Of a stretch of DNA of 60,000 nt, positions 23,757 to 36,391 are shown piece by piece. The translations under genes and the position numbers were made by a program. Position 1 is the first letter of the stretch, and each line of letters opens with the position of its first letter. A model generated the notes under the pieces. It was not told the DNA's origin. It did not search any database and saw only the letters and a list, made by a program, of their open reading frames with translations. This DNA is from Apostichopus japonicus (Eukaryota > Echinodermata > Holothuroidea > Aspidochirotida > Stichopodidae). The stretch covers positions 34,754,501 to 34,814,500 of the forward strand of contig NC_092568.1 of assembly GCF_037975245.1 (NCBI RefSeq), read 5' to 3'.

Positions 23757-24856
23757 CCTAGAGTAGTCATATACAGGAATGTACTGTGAACATTGTGATG
23801 TACAAGGCAATTGGTTACCTTCCCAGCTAACCAACCCTCTGGGCTCCCGCTGTATACCGTTCACGCACTTTCTCTTCGAGAGTATCAAACGTTGCTGGGC
23901 GAGTTGAGCTCCAAATGTAATTATTCGTATATGGAGACATTGTGTAATGTTTTCCAAGTAATTTGTATGTTTTACGTATTAAAAACAAGCCCAGAGTTCT
24001 ATTATATATCTTCAAGTGCAATGCTCACACTGGCGTTTTGTCAAGTTTCGCTCGCTTAGCGTAGGCTGGTCTATTTAACACTTTGCACGCTGTGCATGGG
24101 CTGCTGGTCGATTACCGTTAACGTTAAGTGTATGTAGGAATCGTAACCTTTACATCGATTAAGTGGGTGTAGGAACGTGGCTTTTACATCAAAATTAAGC
24201 GGCTTGAAGTCTGTTATTTGTCATGCTCATTTCTGTTGTAACAATTAAGAGTGTATCTATATTGTGTCCGTAACCAAGATGTAAGATAAACATGAGAACC
24301 TGTATGATTCTCATGTGAGTACACGTGTGGAAGTACTTTAGATTGACCCGTTGGGGAAGTACTTAGAATTTGGAATTGCGCCCTCTTTAGTAAGATGGCG
24401 GTATTTAAAATGGCCGCGCCCATGTACCGTTAATGTTTACGAATGCATATATATATAGCTGTATTTAAAGGTGGCCACGCCCACTAACTGTTAAAGTGCA
24501 TATGTCTGTATGTATATTGGTGCCTAGTTATGTCTTGTTTAATGAACAAACGAGATTTTCTGGTTGTGTGCATTTAGGAAACCGAACCCAGTTTACTTGA
24601 GTATAATACTTATTTTACGACAGTTTTACAACAATGTTCACCCATGTGAGTTACACTAGGTTAAGCCGGTACCACGTGGTTGTGTCGTTGTTATTCCTAC
24701 CGTGGGGTTGACTTGCTGAAGTCCCGTTGTTTTAATGAATGCAATCTACACAGGATATGAGTAGGCAGACGTGTCTTATTACAGTCGTAAAGACTGTGTC
24801 CTCTGTTAATGTATTCAAATTAAGTAGATGGTCTGCGTTGATAGTAATTCTTATTC
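23757..24856. other. Gene-free stretch with a short dispersed repeat
   Basis: Around 24390-24480 the phrases 'aaaatggccgcgcccatgtaccgttaatg' and 'aaaggtggccacgcccactaactgttaa' repeat each other, and the first resembles 9646-9672. No exon is recognised. Confidence 0.35.
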
Positions 24857-25116
24857 TCAGTCATCATTGCTTTGTTGTTGTGGAATATTTAGGCGACTGT
24901 TGGAAGCTGTATACGTACAACTGGTTAACAGTTTGTTATGACTGAACAATTTACACATATTTTTAATGCTTGTCTGGTTAGGTTTCATTACAGATGCACT
25001 TGTAGCTCTGAAGGCCCTAAGTGTGGTCCACCGTTCTCTTTTCTTTTCTTTTCCGCAAATTATCTCTAAAATCTTTTGAGTCGCTGGCTCCAATACCCAG
25101 CGATACTTGTGAGACC
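24857..25116 (-). CDS. Possible terminal exon, unrecognised
   Basis: On the minus strand a strong acceptor (TTATTTTATTCCAG, intron end at 25117) is followed by an open frame that includes KYRWVLEPATQKILEIICG and a Lys/Arg-rich stretch, closing at a stop at 24857 (about 86 codons from the acceptor). I do not recognise it. The frame is the longest open one after the acceptor but could be chance. No upstream exon was found in the AT-rich DNA to the right. Confidence 0.25.
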
Positions 25117-26149
25117 CTGGAATAAAATAATGGAAGCAAAAGTTGTTGTTTATGAGTTTTAATGTTTATGTTTGTTAACTCTTGCCATTACATAACTATA
25201 AATGTGAGTGTACCGGTCGTGGCAAGACGAAAAAAGACAGACGGTTTCGAACAAGAGTAAAGTCACCGCAATTTATTGGCTCCGCACTCGTTTATGACTC
25301 TAAAACTCCGTAAAACTATCGAAAATACAAAAATAGAAAACTTACAGTACTAAATACAACATTTTTATAATTTGTTTTTTGGCATAAATAAAACTACACA
25401 AATTTCACTATTGCACAAACATGAACCAGCAAATACACATGAAGAAAGCATTTAACTTATAATATATAAACACCAAAATACCTCTTTAGCTCTTTAATGT
25501 CGAGAACTTCCAGCAACCACTATTACGAACTGCTTACGTGGCATTACTTTCCATTGGCTTCGCATGGATCCCAGATCTTAAAATATAAATTACGTGTTCT
25601 GGCTAAACGCAACCAATGCCAGTGGTCCCTTTTCCGTGTGCGCCCAATATATATATCAAAGGACATTGAAAAGGACTTATTACGTAACATAAATCACGAG
25701 GGTTCAACAAGCCAATCACGCAAGGTACTCGTTTAAACATCAGCAAATAATTATGCAGCTGAATCTGAACAATTTGAGATATGGTCAAACAAAGTTACCA
25801 AATGTTATATAACAGACAACAATACGAAAAAACGCAAAATATATTTCACTACAGTGAGTAACAATTCTCGTTTATCATGAGTGTATCTACTCAGAAGCAT
25901 AGTACAATTACTCGGATATACGAGTTCTCAGTTCCATCCGCTGTTGCACTCGCTATGTGAGTAAAGTTACTGACCTTAAGTAAAATTACTCAGGACAGTT
26001 TAAAGATACACATACAGATTATAAATGAGTTTTCGTTTTCTATTCACGAACACAGGAACAAGAAAAGCATCTTGGACAGTTATGTATGGTGGGTTAAGAG
26101 ATCATTAGCTTATAGAAAGCTTTCAATGGTAGCTACAAATACAAGATGA

Positions 26150-26390
26150 CAAATTAGGGTATCAGTTACGTCAAACCATTATCCACAAATTTCTAATACA
26201 GTGGCAAACTTTTCTTCTTTTTAAAGGATATGGTAAATGATGTGTTTTGGACTGCCTGTTTTAAACCTGAAACAGAAAAGTATGTAAGATATAAAAACTT
26301 ATGTCTATAGTTACTGAAACACTGAAAGCAAGCGGTACTTCTGTGGCACACATTCCAGCATTGTATATATGAATCTGCAATGGCAGAGAA
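26150..26390. repeat. Dispersed repeat, copy 1 of 2
   Basis: It shares 'attagggtatca-tt-cgtcaaacc', 'tccacaaatttctaat-cagtggcaaa' and 'actgcctgt-ttaaacctgaaacag' with 31850-32070, then 'actgaa-c-ctga-a-caa-cggt' further on. The two copies are in the same orientation and much diverged. Confidence 0.6.
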
Positions 26391-29300
26391 TCTAACAATA
26401 AAATTAATGCAGCAAAATTTGTTTTGAACATGAAATACAAAATCTACTAATTGCCATAGGTTGCCCCATTTTCATTTCTACTCAGTCATGATAAGTTCAC
26501 CCTCTGCGGTGTTATCCCAATGAAACCAATTTTTTGCTTGATATACTTGCCCTGCTTCTCAATTTAAGTTACTATTTTGAATAGCCGATACAATATGCTG
26601 ATACAAGTGTCATTTAGTATATTCGAATAGCAGAGAAATTTCAATTATTGTTTTAAACCAGCTTTAAATGTGAAAGAAACCACGTGATTGTTAAGGCATA
26701 TCAGTAAATGAGGTAGAACTATAAAACAAAAGTTTATCTAATATCTGAAAATGTTTTTAAAGTATTGTTAAATCTAACATGCAAACTAATAAATAAAAGT
26801 TCATGCAAGTAACCCATGCGAGTTTTTATACACTTGTTATAACATCAGTCAAAAGATATAAGAAGATCAGTATCCACTACAACCACTATGCCGATGTGCA
26901 AAGTGGCTCTGCTGCTTTTCTGCATGCCAGCCATTTTAAGAATCTTACTGGTTAGTACAGTTTCCTGGTTGAGAAAATCATTGTCAGTTGCAAATCTAAG
27001 ATTGTGTCAACTGTTTTACAGACTCTTCATGTTAGTTGCTAGTTTGCTCACAGCTCTTGTTGGCTTTACTCAAGGTATAGTCAGGAGAACAGTTTCTATG
27101 AAGGATAGAAAGTCCTTTGATCCTTTATGAAGCCAACAGATTAGTCAGACCAGCTACAAGATACATTTTTCTTCCAAACTTCTCTTCCTCCGCTTTTATA
27201 TAGCATGATAGGAAGACTTGGCAGAAAACAGATTATCACCTTCTTAAAAAAGACGTGGTGGAGCGGTGTGGTCGTCTTGTATGTAACTGCAAGAAGAGAA
27301 ACTAATATCATCAGAGTTTTAAACAAGTCACTCAACTGTTGACTCAAATTAGCTGATCTATTTTTCCGACTAGTCATGTCACTGGTTTGAGTGTTATTTC
27401 AATGAGGAACATTTCCACGATGTCGAGAAAGTTATTACATCATTTGGGACTTAGCAACACACATATATACTGTATCATAATATACTTAAAACAGACGTAA
27501 ATCACAGAGCATGCAAAACAATCCCAACTGCCGACTTTTGTTAAAATATTTCATAAACATAAAAGAAAATCAATGACGTATAGAGACCAGGACACCGTTT
27601 TGTGTGTGTTTTGTTTTTGCTTGTTTAAAGATTTTGGTCTTAAATATTATGATATGAACCTGAAAATCGAAAGGGTATTTCTACCTACTAGCATGATGAA
27701 TATCCATCTTTATTTATTTTGTTGAGTTACTGTGTATGTCATACAAACTATCGTTAACGATATAATTTTAAGCCTCAACCCCTCATTAATATGCATTAGA
27801 AATTAAATTAAATTTCAACACACATAAAGATGTACCTACCAGAAACCAGCAACTAAATATAAAAGTTGAAACAAATGCAAATTCCAGTTGCAGAATTATT
27901 GCAATTTGAAGATTTTGACTTTTTACTCCACAACCTCATTAACATTCATGAGATGAGCACCATGGGCCTATACCAACCAAGCATAATAATGATCCATCAT
28001 TTCCTTATCGAGTTATAGTGTAAACAAGACACGTAGTCACATAAACATTTACTCCCGCCCCACCCCTCCCCTACACACACGCAGGTGTGAATATATAGGT
28101 AACTAAGCTGACAATAAAGAACCAAAAATGATTAGGGGGAGCGGCAACTCACTGTGGTTACACCGATCAATCTTTCATGACCGAAGTCCTAATGTATATT
28201 TTGGGGTAAAACTGAGAACAATTTCAGATACCATTTCTCTTCAATTGTAACAATAAGTTTGTACCAGTAGATTCTGGTTGAATTTTTCTTCAGAGCAATA
28301 ATTTATTGCTTGGTACTCCAAATTGTTCTCATGTATTAACTGTTAACATTTTTCTTGACAAATGTCTAAATATCAATTTAAATTGGTAACTAAAATGTTC
28401 AATTAATTTCATTCTTGACAAGTGATATAAGAGTTGATCCACTTTTCAATAAATATTCTAAATCCTATTACTAATGATGCGGAACTAAATTGCAAGAAAT
28501 CATACAACGCGTCCATTTTATTTGCATATTATGTATCCTTCGATAGCATTTTAACCAGAATCATAATGGCATATACCTTATCGAGCTCTAGAAGAATCAT
28601 ACAGAATAATAAGAAGGTGTAAAGATACACTGACGCTGGGTGTAGTTTATATTATGGCTAACACAAAGGAAAGCAGTATAGAAATATTGGTACTGGTTTT
28701 CTAATGACTAAGAACAGGTAACACTCGCATTACCTGTACTTGAAATATGCCCCTATTAACTTTAAAGTCATACCTAAAGACCTCTAATTTTCTTACTATA
28801 GTAAATTATGTTGTAGTACACGGATTCATAGATTTCATGTCAGTTCATGTCGGATAATCACTTACAATTATAATAATGTGATCTTTCGAAGAAAGAAACT
28901 TAAGAACTAAAGCCTTTCATCGATCACTAAACCCACCTAATATTGCAGTAGATCTGACATACTGCTTGTGTTGGCTCTAAACTTAGGCAACTCCAAATTA
29001 TTTGAGGTCGATTACTTGCGATTGTAAGAGTCACAACCCAGAAAAGCTTCAAGTTACTATCTTCAAAGGTTTGCTATCACGACTGAAACAAATTGTTAGT
29101 TTATTTTTATTAAACCCACAAATTCAACAAGTGGGGAAGACCACTTGCATTTTGACAACCAGATAGGTATACATCGCACAGTATGTAAGCTTTGCATGCG
29201 TGCGGCAAACTCAACGAACAAACTACTGTAGCTTACTTCTTAAGCAAACTTATACACAGGAATCACAGGCTATAGCCATATACCTCTTTTTTTAAATGAA

Positions 29301-31849
29301 CATCGTCAATCGAAAAATAGTAAAATGCATGTAGAGTTCATTTCATTGTATTGTTACTAGTCTTAGGGCAGAAAATTTCCTACAGCTACACATGTTCTAT
29401 TGTTAGTGTCTCCCGATCGCACACATCAGTGCACAGTTAAAACGCTACACCTCAGTTTTGTGTGTCAATATGCATTATTAGGCCATAATACTACAGCAAA
29501 GCGATATGGCCACTGTAGTAGCGCAGCAAGATGCACCTTCTGATTGGAAATTAAAATCCAAAATAACCCCACAACTCACAGCAAGGCAAACTGTTTTTGT
29601 AGTCATTGTGGAGCATCACCCACTTGATCACTCTTATCAACCTGATGCAACATCCAGATCTGTTTCCCACCCCTCATCAACTGTGGTTAATATCAATAAC
29701 AAGTTCTACTTAGAGGGGCATACTGAAATATGTATACATTTCAAATAGGCATATGGTATTTATCCAACTTGCCACTCCCAAATTTACAAGGGTTCATTGT
29801 TGAATTTCTGTTGGCCTACCATAACCATTGGCCACTACCATAATCACTTGGGTATATCTACCCATTATGAAAAAGGAACAAACATACATAGTGCCCATTT
29901 ATCCCTGCATAATAGGTTTCAATATTTGAAAAATTTAGACCATTCACCTTCCCTATAGTTCATGATAGCATTATTGAGAAAGCTTGGTTACAAGCTTTTC
30001 TTGTGCGCCTTTATTGACCTTGAACTGTGAAAACAAGTCCTTGGAAATATCTGATAATTATATAACAACCAACACACACACATTATCTAAGGCAACAACA
30101 TAGAAGAATTAATGCCCTGGTCAACTGTACTTTTCACCTAAAATAATAAGGTCCACATGTGCCACAAATTACTCTTCAGTGTGATTAGTTCGAAATCTAG
30201 TAACATAGGGACTTAGTTTAGACCATTCGCGAACCTGAGAAGAAAGGTACAGTTTTTCAGATGACTTATGACCTTCAATTTATTAACAGCCCTATATTTA
30301 AGGTTTACAAGAGCATATTCATCAAAATACTTCACTTGTTCCCAGCAAAGATGGGTAGTTCTTAACCTTCTGTTACTCTAAAGTCATCTTCCCTTCAACT
30401 TTGGTCTTTCTTCGATGGTGATAAGTCACAGTTATCAGTCCTTGAAGTTACTTTTCATTTCTCTTTGTCATTTTCATATCTTACAACATCCAACGAAAGT
30501 AGGAAAACCAAACACACATACTGGATATTATACTTTCTATTTAAGCTGTAACGTGTGAAACCTCCAAGTAACTGGTGATTAATGAAAGTCTAGCCTACTC
30601 ATTGATATTCATGATACGTGCAGAGAAAAACAACCGGGATCGTCTACTACCCATGACCAAAATATATAAAGTATGATATCCCTCCAACATGTAGTTCTTG
30701 AGATATCATGTCCACAAGCTCGTGGTATACACACATACATACACGCGCTGACTTGACTGCAGAGGTTCAGCATCGGTACCAAAAGTTCGTCATTTACCAA
30801 GAATTATGTTTATCCAAGTTTAATGTAAATCAAGTATTATGGTCTTGATATCACACATAAATACCATCAATTGCTTGTTTAGGAATGATAGCATTTACAG
30901 TAGTGTTTTTGTTGCCAATATATTTTGTAACATCTCTACCTTACGTAACTTGTGATGCTATATACTTATAAATAAATTTTTAAGGATGTCAGAAACAGGG
31001 CTGGGCTTATATCAAGTTCTGTCAAAGATATGACAAAACAGATGAGGAATTTTTGTTGTAAGTTTTAGGGTCTTTAGATTTGATGTCATCTTCTGCCAGG
31101 GTGCGGTTTTCACTTTGTTACTCAGTGTGATGTTTTGATCTTCTTCTTAAATTTCTGCTTTCTCTCATTTCGAAGCTTGTCTGTTAGCCTTGTTTTTCAA
31201 TATTCTTACAATGAGAGGCAAAATTGAATAGATTATTTTGCAACTCTAACATCCTTTATGGTTCCATGGCAATTAGAAAAGTATGGCTTTAAATTCAGAT
31301 CCACAACAGAACCCGCCCTCCCCCCATCCCCCACCCCGTTGCAACAATTTCAGCATAAAGGGTATGTCATATTTTCATCACTTGCAGAGTCAATTTCTAA
31401 AGGTTCAGAAAAGATACTTTCTCCCTCCAAATGAGAATAGCTGGATATATTACGAGAAAATAGCAGAAGGGGGAACTGATGTGTCCACCATCCCATGGAA
31501 GTTCAGTTAACGGAAAAGACTGGCCAACATATGTCGATGGTTGTTCGCTCACAACTGTAACTCTGTCTTTGTTGTTGATTCTTCTGATTATCCAATCGTC
31601 CCACTCCTTGTAAGACCTTGAGTTTAATAATGATGTTGGCAGGTATGCTAAGCCTCTGTTGATTAACAATAAGGATTTCCTCATTATTGTTTACTTCTAT
31701 TATAACACAATCATTGTTATATGGTGCCCGAAACATCATAATTTTATTGTAATGATGTACTCAATGATTTCCTTAACACTTACTTCATTAGTAATAGTTA
31801 TATAAAGCCAATCAAGTCAAAGAAAACAATTGTACAACCTTCAAAAATT

Positions 31850-32070
31850 AGGGTATCAATTGCGTCAAACCGTGATCCACAAATTTCTAATTCAGTGGCA
31901 AATTTTTCTCCTCTTGTAAAGTGATTTGTTTTAGGACTGCCTGTGGTAAACCTGAAACAGGAGAGTGTGTTAATAAAAATTATTTCTAGCTACTGAAGCT
32001 CTGACAACAAACGGTGCTACTCTGGCAGATACATCCAAGCATTACATGGTTAAAACTACAATGGCAGAGG
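31850..32070. repeat. Dispersed repeat, copy 2 of 2
   Basis: This is the partner of 26150-26390. Ends are not sharp and no inverted repeats or target duplication are visible, so the mode of spread is unknown. Confidence 0.6.
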
Positions 32071-34000
32071 ACTAAGGAGATGCTGCTCCTGAAAGACCTT
32101 ATAGCATGTTGGTGAGCTAAGCCTGGCAGCATAAGCATGCTTGTTTTCTGAAAAAGACACAGTTTCAAGCAAACCTATGTACTAATAAATAAACTGCCAG
32201 TGGTTATGACCCTCATATATATATCACCCAATAAAAACAGTGAAGCTCGCATTAAACATGAAATATGCATGGATGTCTGTTTGATGACTATGTTAACAGT
32301 ATTCCACTTTAATGGTACAGGTTTTAACAGCGTTGTCATTACCTTTAAACTCCAACAAATTCAACCTGTGATTAAACTCTTGAATCGAGATCACATCAGA
32401 AGTTACAAAATAAGTCATTACTTTGCTCCACACAACTGGACAAACACCCTTTAACAAATCATGCATAGTATCTGAGGGTAAACCACGGGTGACTTGAAAA
32501 CCTCATATGTGTAGTATGAACTGCCTCTGTCCTGCAATGAAATCTATATTAGCTCTTTAAGACCCTTATATGCATACATGCAAAATCCAAAACTCCTGGT
32601 TGCAGTGAATGACTCCATAACTCCACCAATTACAATGGCTGCCAAGATTTTCTGCAATTATCTTTGACACACTTTTACTGAAGTGATACGGAACATATTT
32701 CCAAATGAGAGATATGTCCTATTTCTCTAACATACTTAGATCTTGTATCAACTGTTCACTTACAATTTGGAATCCATACTTTTTACTTATACGATATTTG
32801 CAAAGATAACAGAAAGTTTATTACTCTTCTTTGGTGAAATGTTTCCTCGCAGTATGTACATACGATTCATTTTTTGCTTTTCTCTGAAGGTTTCAATTGG
32901 GTTACATACTTCATCATTACCTCTGAGAAAACATCCTCATGTTGCAATAAGATTTCAATACCTTAATGACAGGAATATATTTGGAAATATTTCAAACATT
33001 CCAACTGGCTCTATCAAGTAAAATTGCTTCTGAAATACAAAAATTGTCTGTACTGTCTTCATACTGTCAAATACAGGCGAAATATAACTTCTGCTAATCT
33101 GAACCAGGAACACTTTCAATGTCGACACCATTCAACATTAAAGGTATGGAAAGGAAGAAGAAAGACGTGTCACTGATTCATTCTAATATGGCCCAGAAAT
33201 ATGCCTTCAGAAGGAAGGAAATGGTGGTTTAGATGTCATCTGTAAGAAAAACAAAGGAGAGATAGCCAGGACATTTTCTTCAAAGTGAGGTGTTTCTTTT
33301 CCAGTCACCATATGTATTCGATTCTCAAAAAACAGATGGACAGGTATGAACTCAATCTTAGTCTTGGGAAAATCATTGAGCTTTTGTTTTTACCCTTGTT
33401 GGAAAACAAGCATGCCCAAAATTTCCTAAGCAGAACGCAACAAAGTTACCGTATAATCAGGTCAATAAAAACCTAACTAAGAGGATGAAAAAGCACAGTC
33501 TTAACCATTTAATGACACATTTCTTGTTTCTAAATTTTCATCTTAACGGCCCCAGTCTTGTTGCTTTTACATTTTTGTTGTTTGATTGGGATCATAGCAT
33601 TACATAATTTGGGGCAGATAGTATTGCAGGTGTTGTTTTAAATTAGTTGGCATTCTCGAACTCACTTTGGTGATTTTATATTGTACTGATTGCAGAAAGT
33701 CAACATTACAGGTTGTAACGTCAGCATATCCAGAAGAGTCCAGATTATCGTCTCACCATTATCCATTACGAAAGAAGACAACTTGACAATAAAAATATTT
33801 CCATGTTTAAATGTTAGAAAAGTTTCCACCGTATCTATATCATATTTAATGCAAGATTGCTAAGCTGATGTTTAATTACCATCATGGTAAAACAAGAAGC
33901 ACAAAATCCTTGATTAGAATGTGAATATCATGAAATCTTGTTTCGGGTTTGCAACTCAGATTAGTATTCCTGATTATTTCTAATCTTGTGTGTATGCAAC

Positions 34001-34075
34001 TTTTTCGTCGACTACTTCATCGTGACTATCCTGCAGACAAGGTTTCTTTACAACGGCACTCTGTTTGCTCGCCAT
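34001..34075 (-). pseudogene. Stranded copy of death-domain gene B exon 1
   Basis: The frame starts MASKQSAVVKKPCLQDSHDE and differs from gene B exon 1 by two residues. The duplication boundary cuts it after ...VVDEKV, so the CTTCAG|GTGAGA donor of gene B is lost and unrelated sequence follows. No death-domain exon lies downstream in the expected direction. It is therefore a non-functional exon copy unless captured by another gene. Confidence 0.8.
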
Positions 34076-34924
34076 CTGTATGATTGTAATAGTACATGAT
34101 AAACATGCAGTAGCAGTACAGACCAAAATATCATCGTAGGTCTCTTGGGCCTATGGTCCCCTACATTTTAAATTGTGCACAATATTATGCACACTGTTTA
34201 TATTTTCAAGTCTGTTATATCGCTCTTATTAGATGCATGTTATTATCAACCTAATTATTGCGACATAATTCAAAGACAAAAGTTTTACTTCCGTATCTTC
34301 TCTAGTGTTGCCCCTAAATATGCTAGACACTATAATATGCTAGACATTTGCTAAATATGCTACACAGTCTAATCATTATCATCCATGCTCTTACGTTAAC
34401 TAACCGGAATTTGATTGCCCCTGTAAAAATTAGTAACCAAACTTCAAATTCATCTGATAAAAGACCTACAAACTTCTAGCAGACTAAAAACTCTCACTTG
34501 ATTTGCTCAATTTATTTTTCATTAGGAACATAATAATAATAACCACAAAACAACATTAACAATAATATATAGCGCAGAACCCGACAAAAAATATTCAATG
34601 CCATTTACATGATTGATGACGAAAAGAAAACATCTAATAAAAGACGATGCTAACACCGATCAAGTGAGTCTAGAGACCTTCCCACCAACGTGGGAGGGGT
34701 GGGTGAAGCATGTGAAAGCTGCGATCTCCGATCGTTTTCAGTCGAGACACTGAAACATTAAGCTTGTTAAGATATTGCGAGTTAGATGACCCCAAGTCAG
34801 ATTTACAATATTTAATCAATTTATTAGGCATGGGATCGAGACAACAGTGTTTAGATACAAGTCCTAATACAATACACCTCTTCTACCAATATTTTACAGA
34901 ATATTGAAAGAATCTCATTGTAGT

Positions 34925-35229
34925 CAGGCGCGTAGTGAGGAATTTCACAAGGGACGGGCGAACCTGTAGGCAAATTATTAGAGCCTTACATTCGGCATTG
35001 GAGCCTATCTAAGCCGTAGTGCCACCACTGGTTGGCGCGAAGAGTGCAAGAAAATTTTGGACGAAAATCGCTGGAAATTGCACTTTCCAGCCCTTGCAAG
35101 TTGCATCTAAGCATTCATATTCTAGTTTCTAGGTCTAGAAATTAATAGCGATATCATAAAAACGTATAAAAAAATATGCTCAAGGGGGAGGGGGTGGTCG
35201 CCCCCTCCTCCACCCTGGCTACGCGCCTG
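34925..35229. mobile_element. hAT-type MITE, TIR CAGGCGCGTAG, copy 1
   Basis: The left end is CAGGCGCGTAG and the right end CTACGCGCCTG, an exact inverted match. Flanks read aTTGTAGT on the left and gTTGTAGT on the right, an 8-bp target duplication with one mismatch, as for hAT transposons. The interior contains the shared core 'atctaag..gtagtgccaccactggttggcgcgaag' followed by 'gaaaattttgg...ttgcactttccag', and a G-rich/C-rich hairpin near the right end. It has no coding capacity. Confidence 0.85.
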
Positions 35230-35349
35230 GTTGTAGTAGTGTCAAGCAGTGAAGGATGGTGGTTCGTAAGCACGGCATGATGCTTGCTCAAATGTCTTCA
35301 ATTTTCTCACTCAAAATATTTGCATATTTGTCTGGTAATTCATTACTAA

Positions 35350-35492
35350 TTCAACCTGGTTAGCCGTCGCTTGGTTTAAACCCGGAAGAAAACGGCGATT
35401 TTCCGCGTAGCAAGCAATCTACGTCAATCACATGGTTCCCGGAAAGTCGCCGTTTTTCCAGTACGAACCAAGTGAGAGCTAACCAAGTTGAA
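35350..35492. mobile_element. 143-bp palindromic element, copy 1
   Basis: Most of the unit is an imperfect hairpin. The left TTCAACCTGGTTAGC pairs with the right GCTAACCAAGTTGAA, and AACGGCGATTTTCC pairs with GGAAAGTCGCCGTT. It is a candidate short MITE. The minus-strand ORF through it (35566-35360) is not preserved in the copy at 40013, where an indel changes the C-terminus, so it is not coding. Confidence 0.6.
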
Positions 35493-35860
35493 CACTTAAT
35501 GTGTGGTAATAGGTACTTTGATTGGTAAACACGACTGGGATAGAGATCAATCTCTTCTAACTTCACTGTTTACAATTAAAACGGCGTTTGGTTGTTTTCA
35601 ACAATTCTGTTCTGAGAAAAAGAATAACTGGATTGAAACATCAATGTTGGGTCTAGTAAATTTCTTTTTGGACGGTTACTTTTGACTTACGGTACTTGTC
35701 TTGAGATATCTTCAGATTGTCTGTTCAGTCACTATTTTATCCATTAACAATGGTGCAGGGGAGGGTAGTGGGAAAGGAGAGGGGAGGGGAAAGGGAGGGG
35801 AGGACCAGGAAGAGGGAGGGGTGGGAAACAAGCTTACGGAGCATGGTTATCCAAAACGTT

Positions 35861-36391
35861 AATACTACTTTTGCATACACATAATCAGTGGATATATGTC
35901 TATGCTAATTATAGGATTGCAAGAAAATTTTCAGTCTGGATAAGTACTGTAATTTATTTTTATCTTTTATCGATAATGATGTTAACGTTACTTGTATACT
36001 TGTTACTTGTTTTAAAATAAATAGTTAGAAAGTGTATTGTTGTGTTGTAATAACTTGAATGCTAAGTTCAACTAGCTTGGTTAAACTGAGGTAACCTGCT
36101 GCATGGAGACGTTTTAGTTAAGTCAACAGTTCAAGGTAAAGTGTAATTTAGTTGAGATATCGAGTTGCAAATACTGCATTGAATATAGTTAAGATAACAT
36201 AAAAACGTCAAATATTTTTAGTTCTAACTGGTTGTTCTTACTTGGCACAACGTGCCATGCAATTGTAGGGTTTGAAAGTCGATTTCTACTTTCTCAAATT
36301 TGAATAAGTAGCCCCAGATAACTGGAAAAAATACTTGAGTTTCTTGAACTCAAAAGTCACCATACAGCAGGTAAGCTCACTTTTTTTATAG
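35861..36391. other. Short gene-free spacer
   Basis: Lies between duplication D2 copy 1 and D1 copy 2. I see nothing in it. Confidence 0.3.

Larger units (their letters stand above)
25117..33998. other. Long stretch without a recognisable gene
   Basis: About 8.9 kb of AT-rich sequence. ORFs here (for example 26888-27130 +, 29506-29748 +, 32743-33021 +, 31684-31397 -) match no family I know and have no flanking splice signals in register. The only structure seen is repeats: 26150-26390 is a diverged copy of 31850-32070, and 30178-30258 is a copy of 14889-14958. Pyrimidine-rich low-complexity tracts occur near 28050-28080 and 31312-31340. This could be an intron of a large gene or intergenic DNA. 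Confidence 0.35.
33999..35860. repeat. Segmental duplication D2, copy 1
   Basis: This block is nearly identical to 38638-40525 over about 1.86 kb. It starts at 'actttttcgtcgac' and ends at 'ccaaaacgtta'. Copy 2 has an extra 26 bp at about 38945-38970 and scattered substitutions. The block carries a copy of gene B's first exon at its left edge, a MITE, a 143-bp palindromic element and a G-rich 'gggaaaggagaggg' tract. High identity means it is recent. Confidence 0.92.

Noticed and set aside
26888-27130. Hydrophobic 80-codon ORF that could be a membrane peptide
   Set aside because: No recognised family, no splice or promoter support, and the composition fits AT-rich chance translation.
35360-35566. 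Minus-strand ORF repeated at 40039-40230
   Set aside because: It runs through a palindromic element, and an indel changes the C-terminal half between copies.
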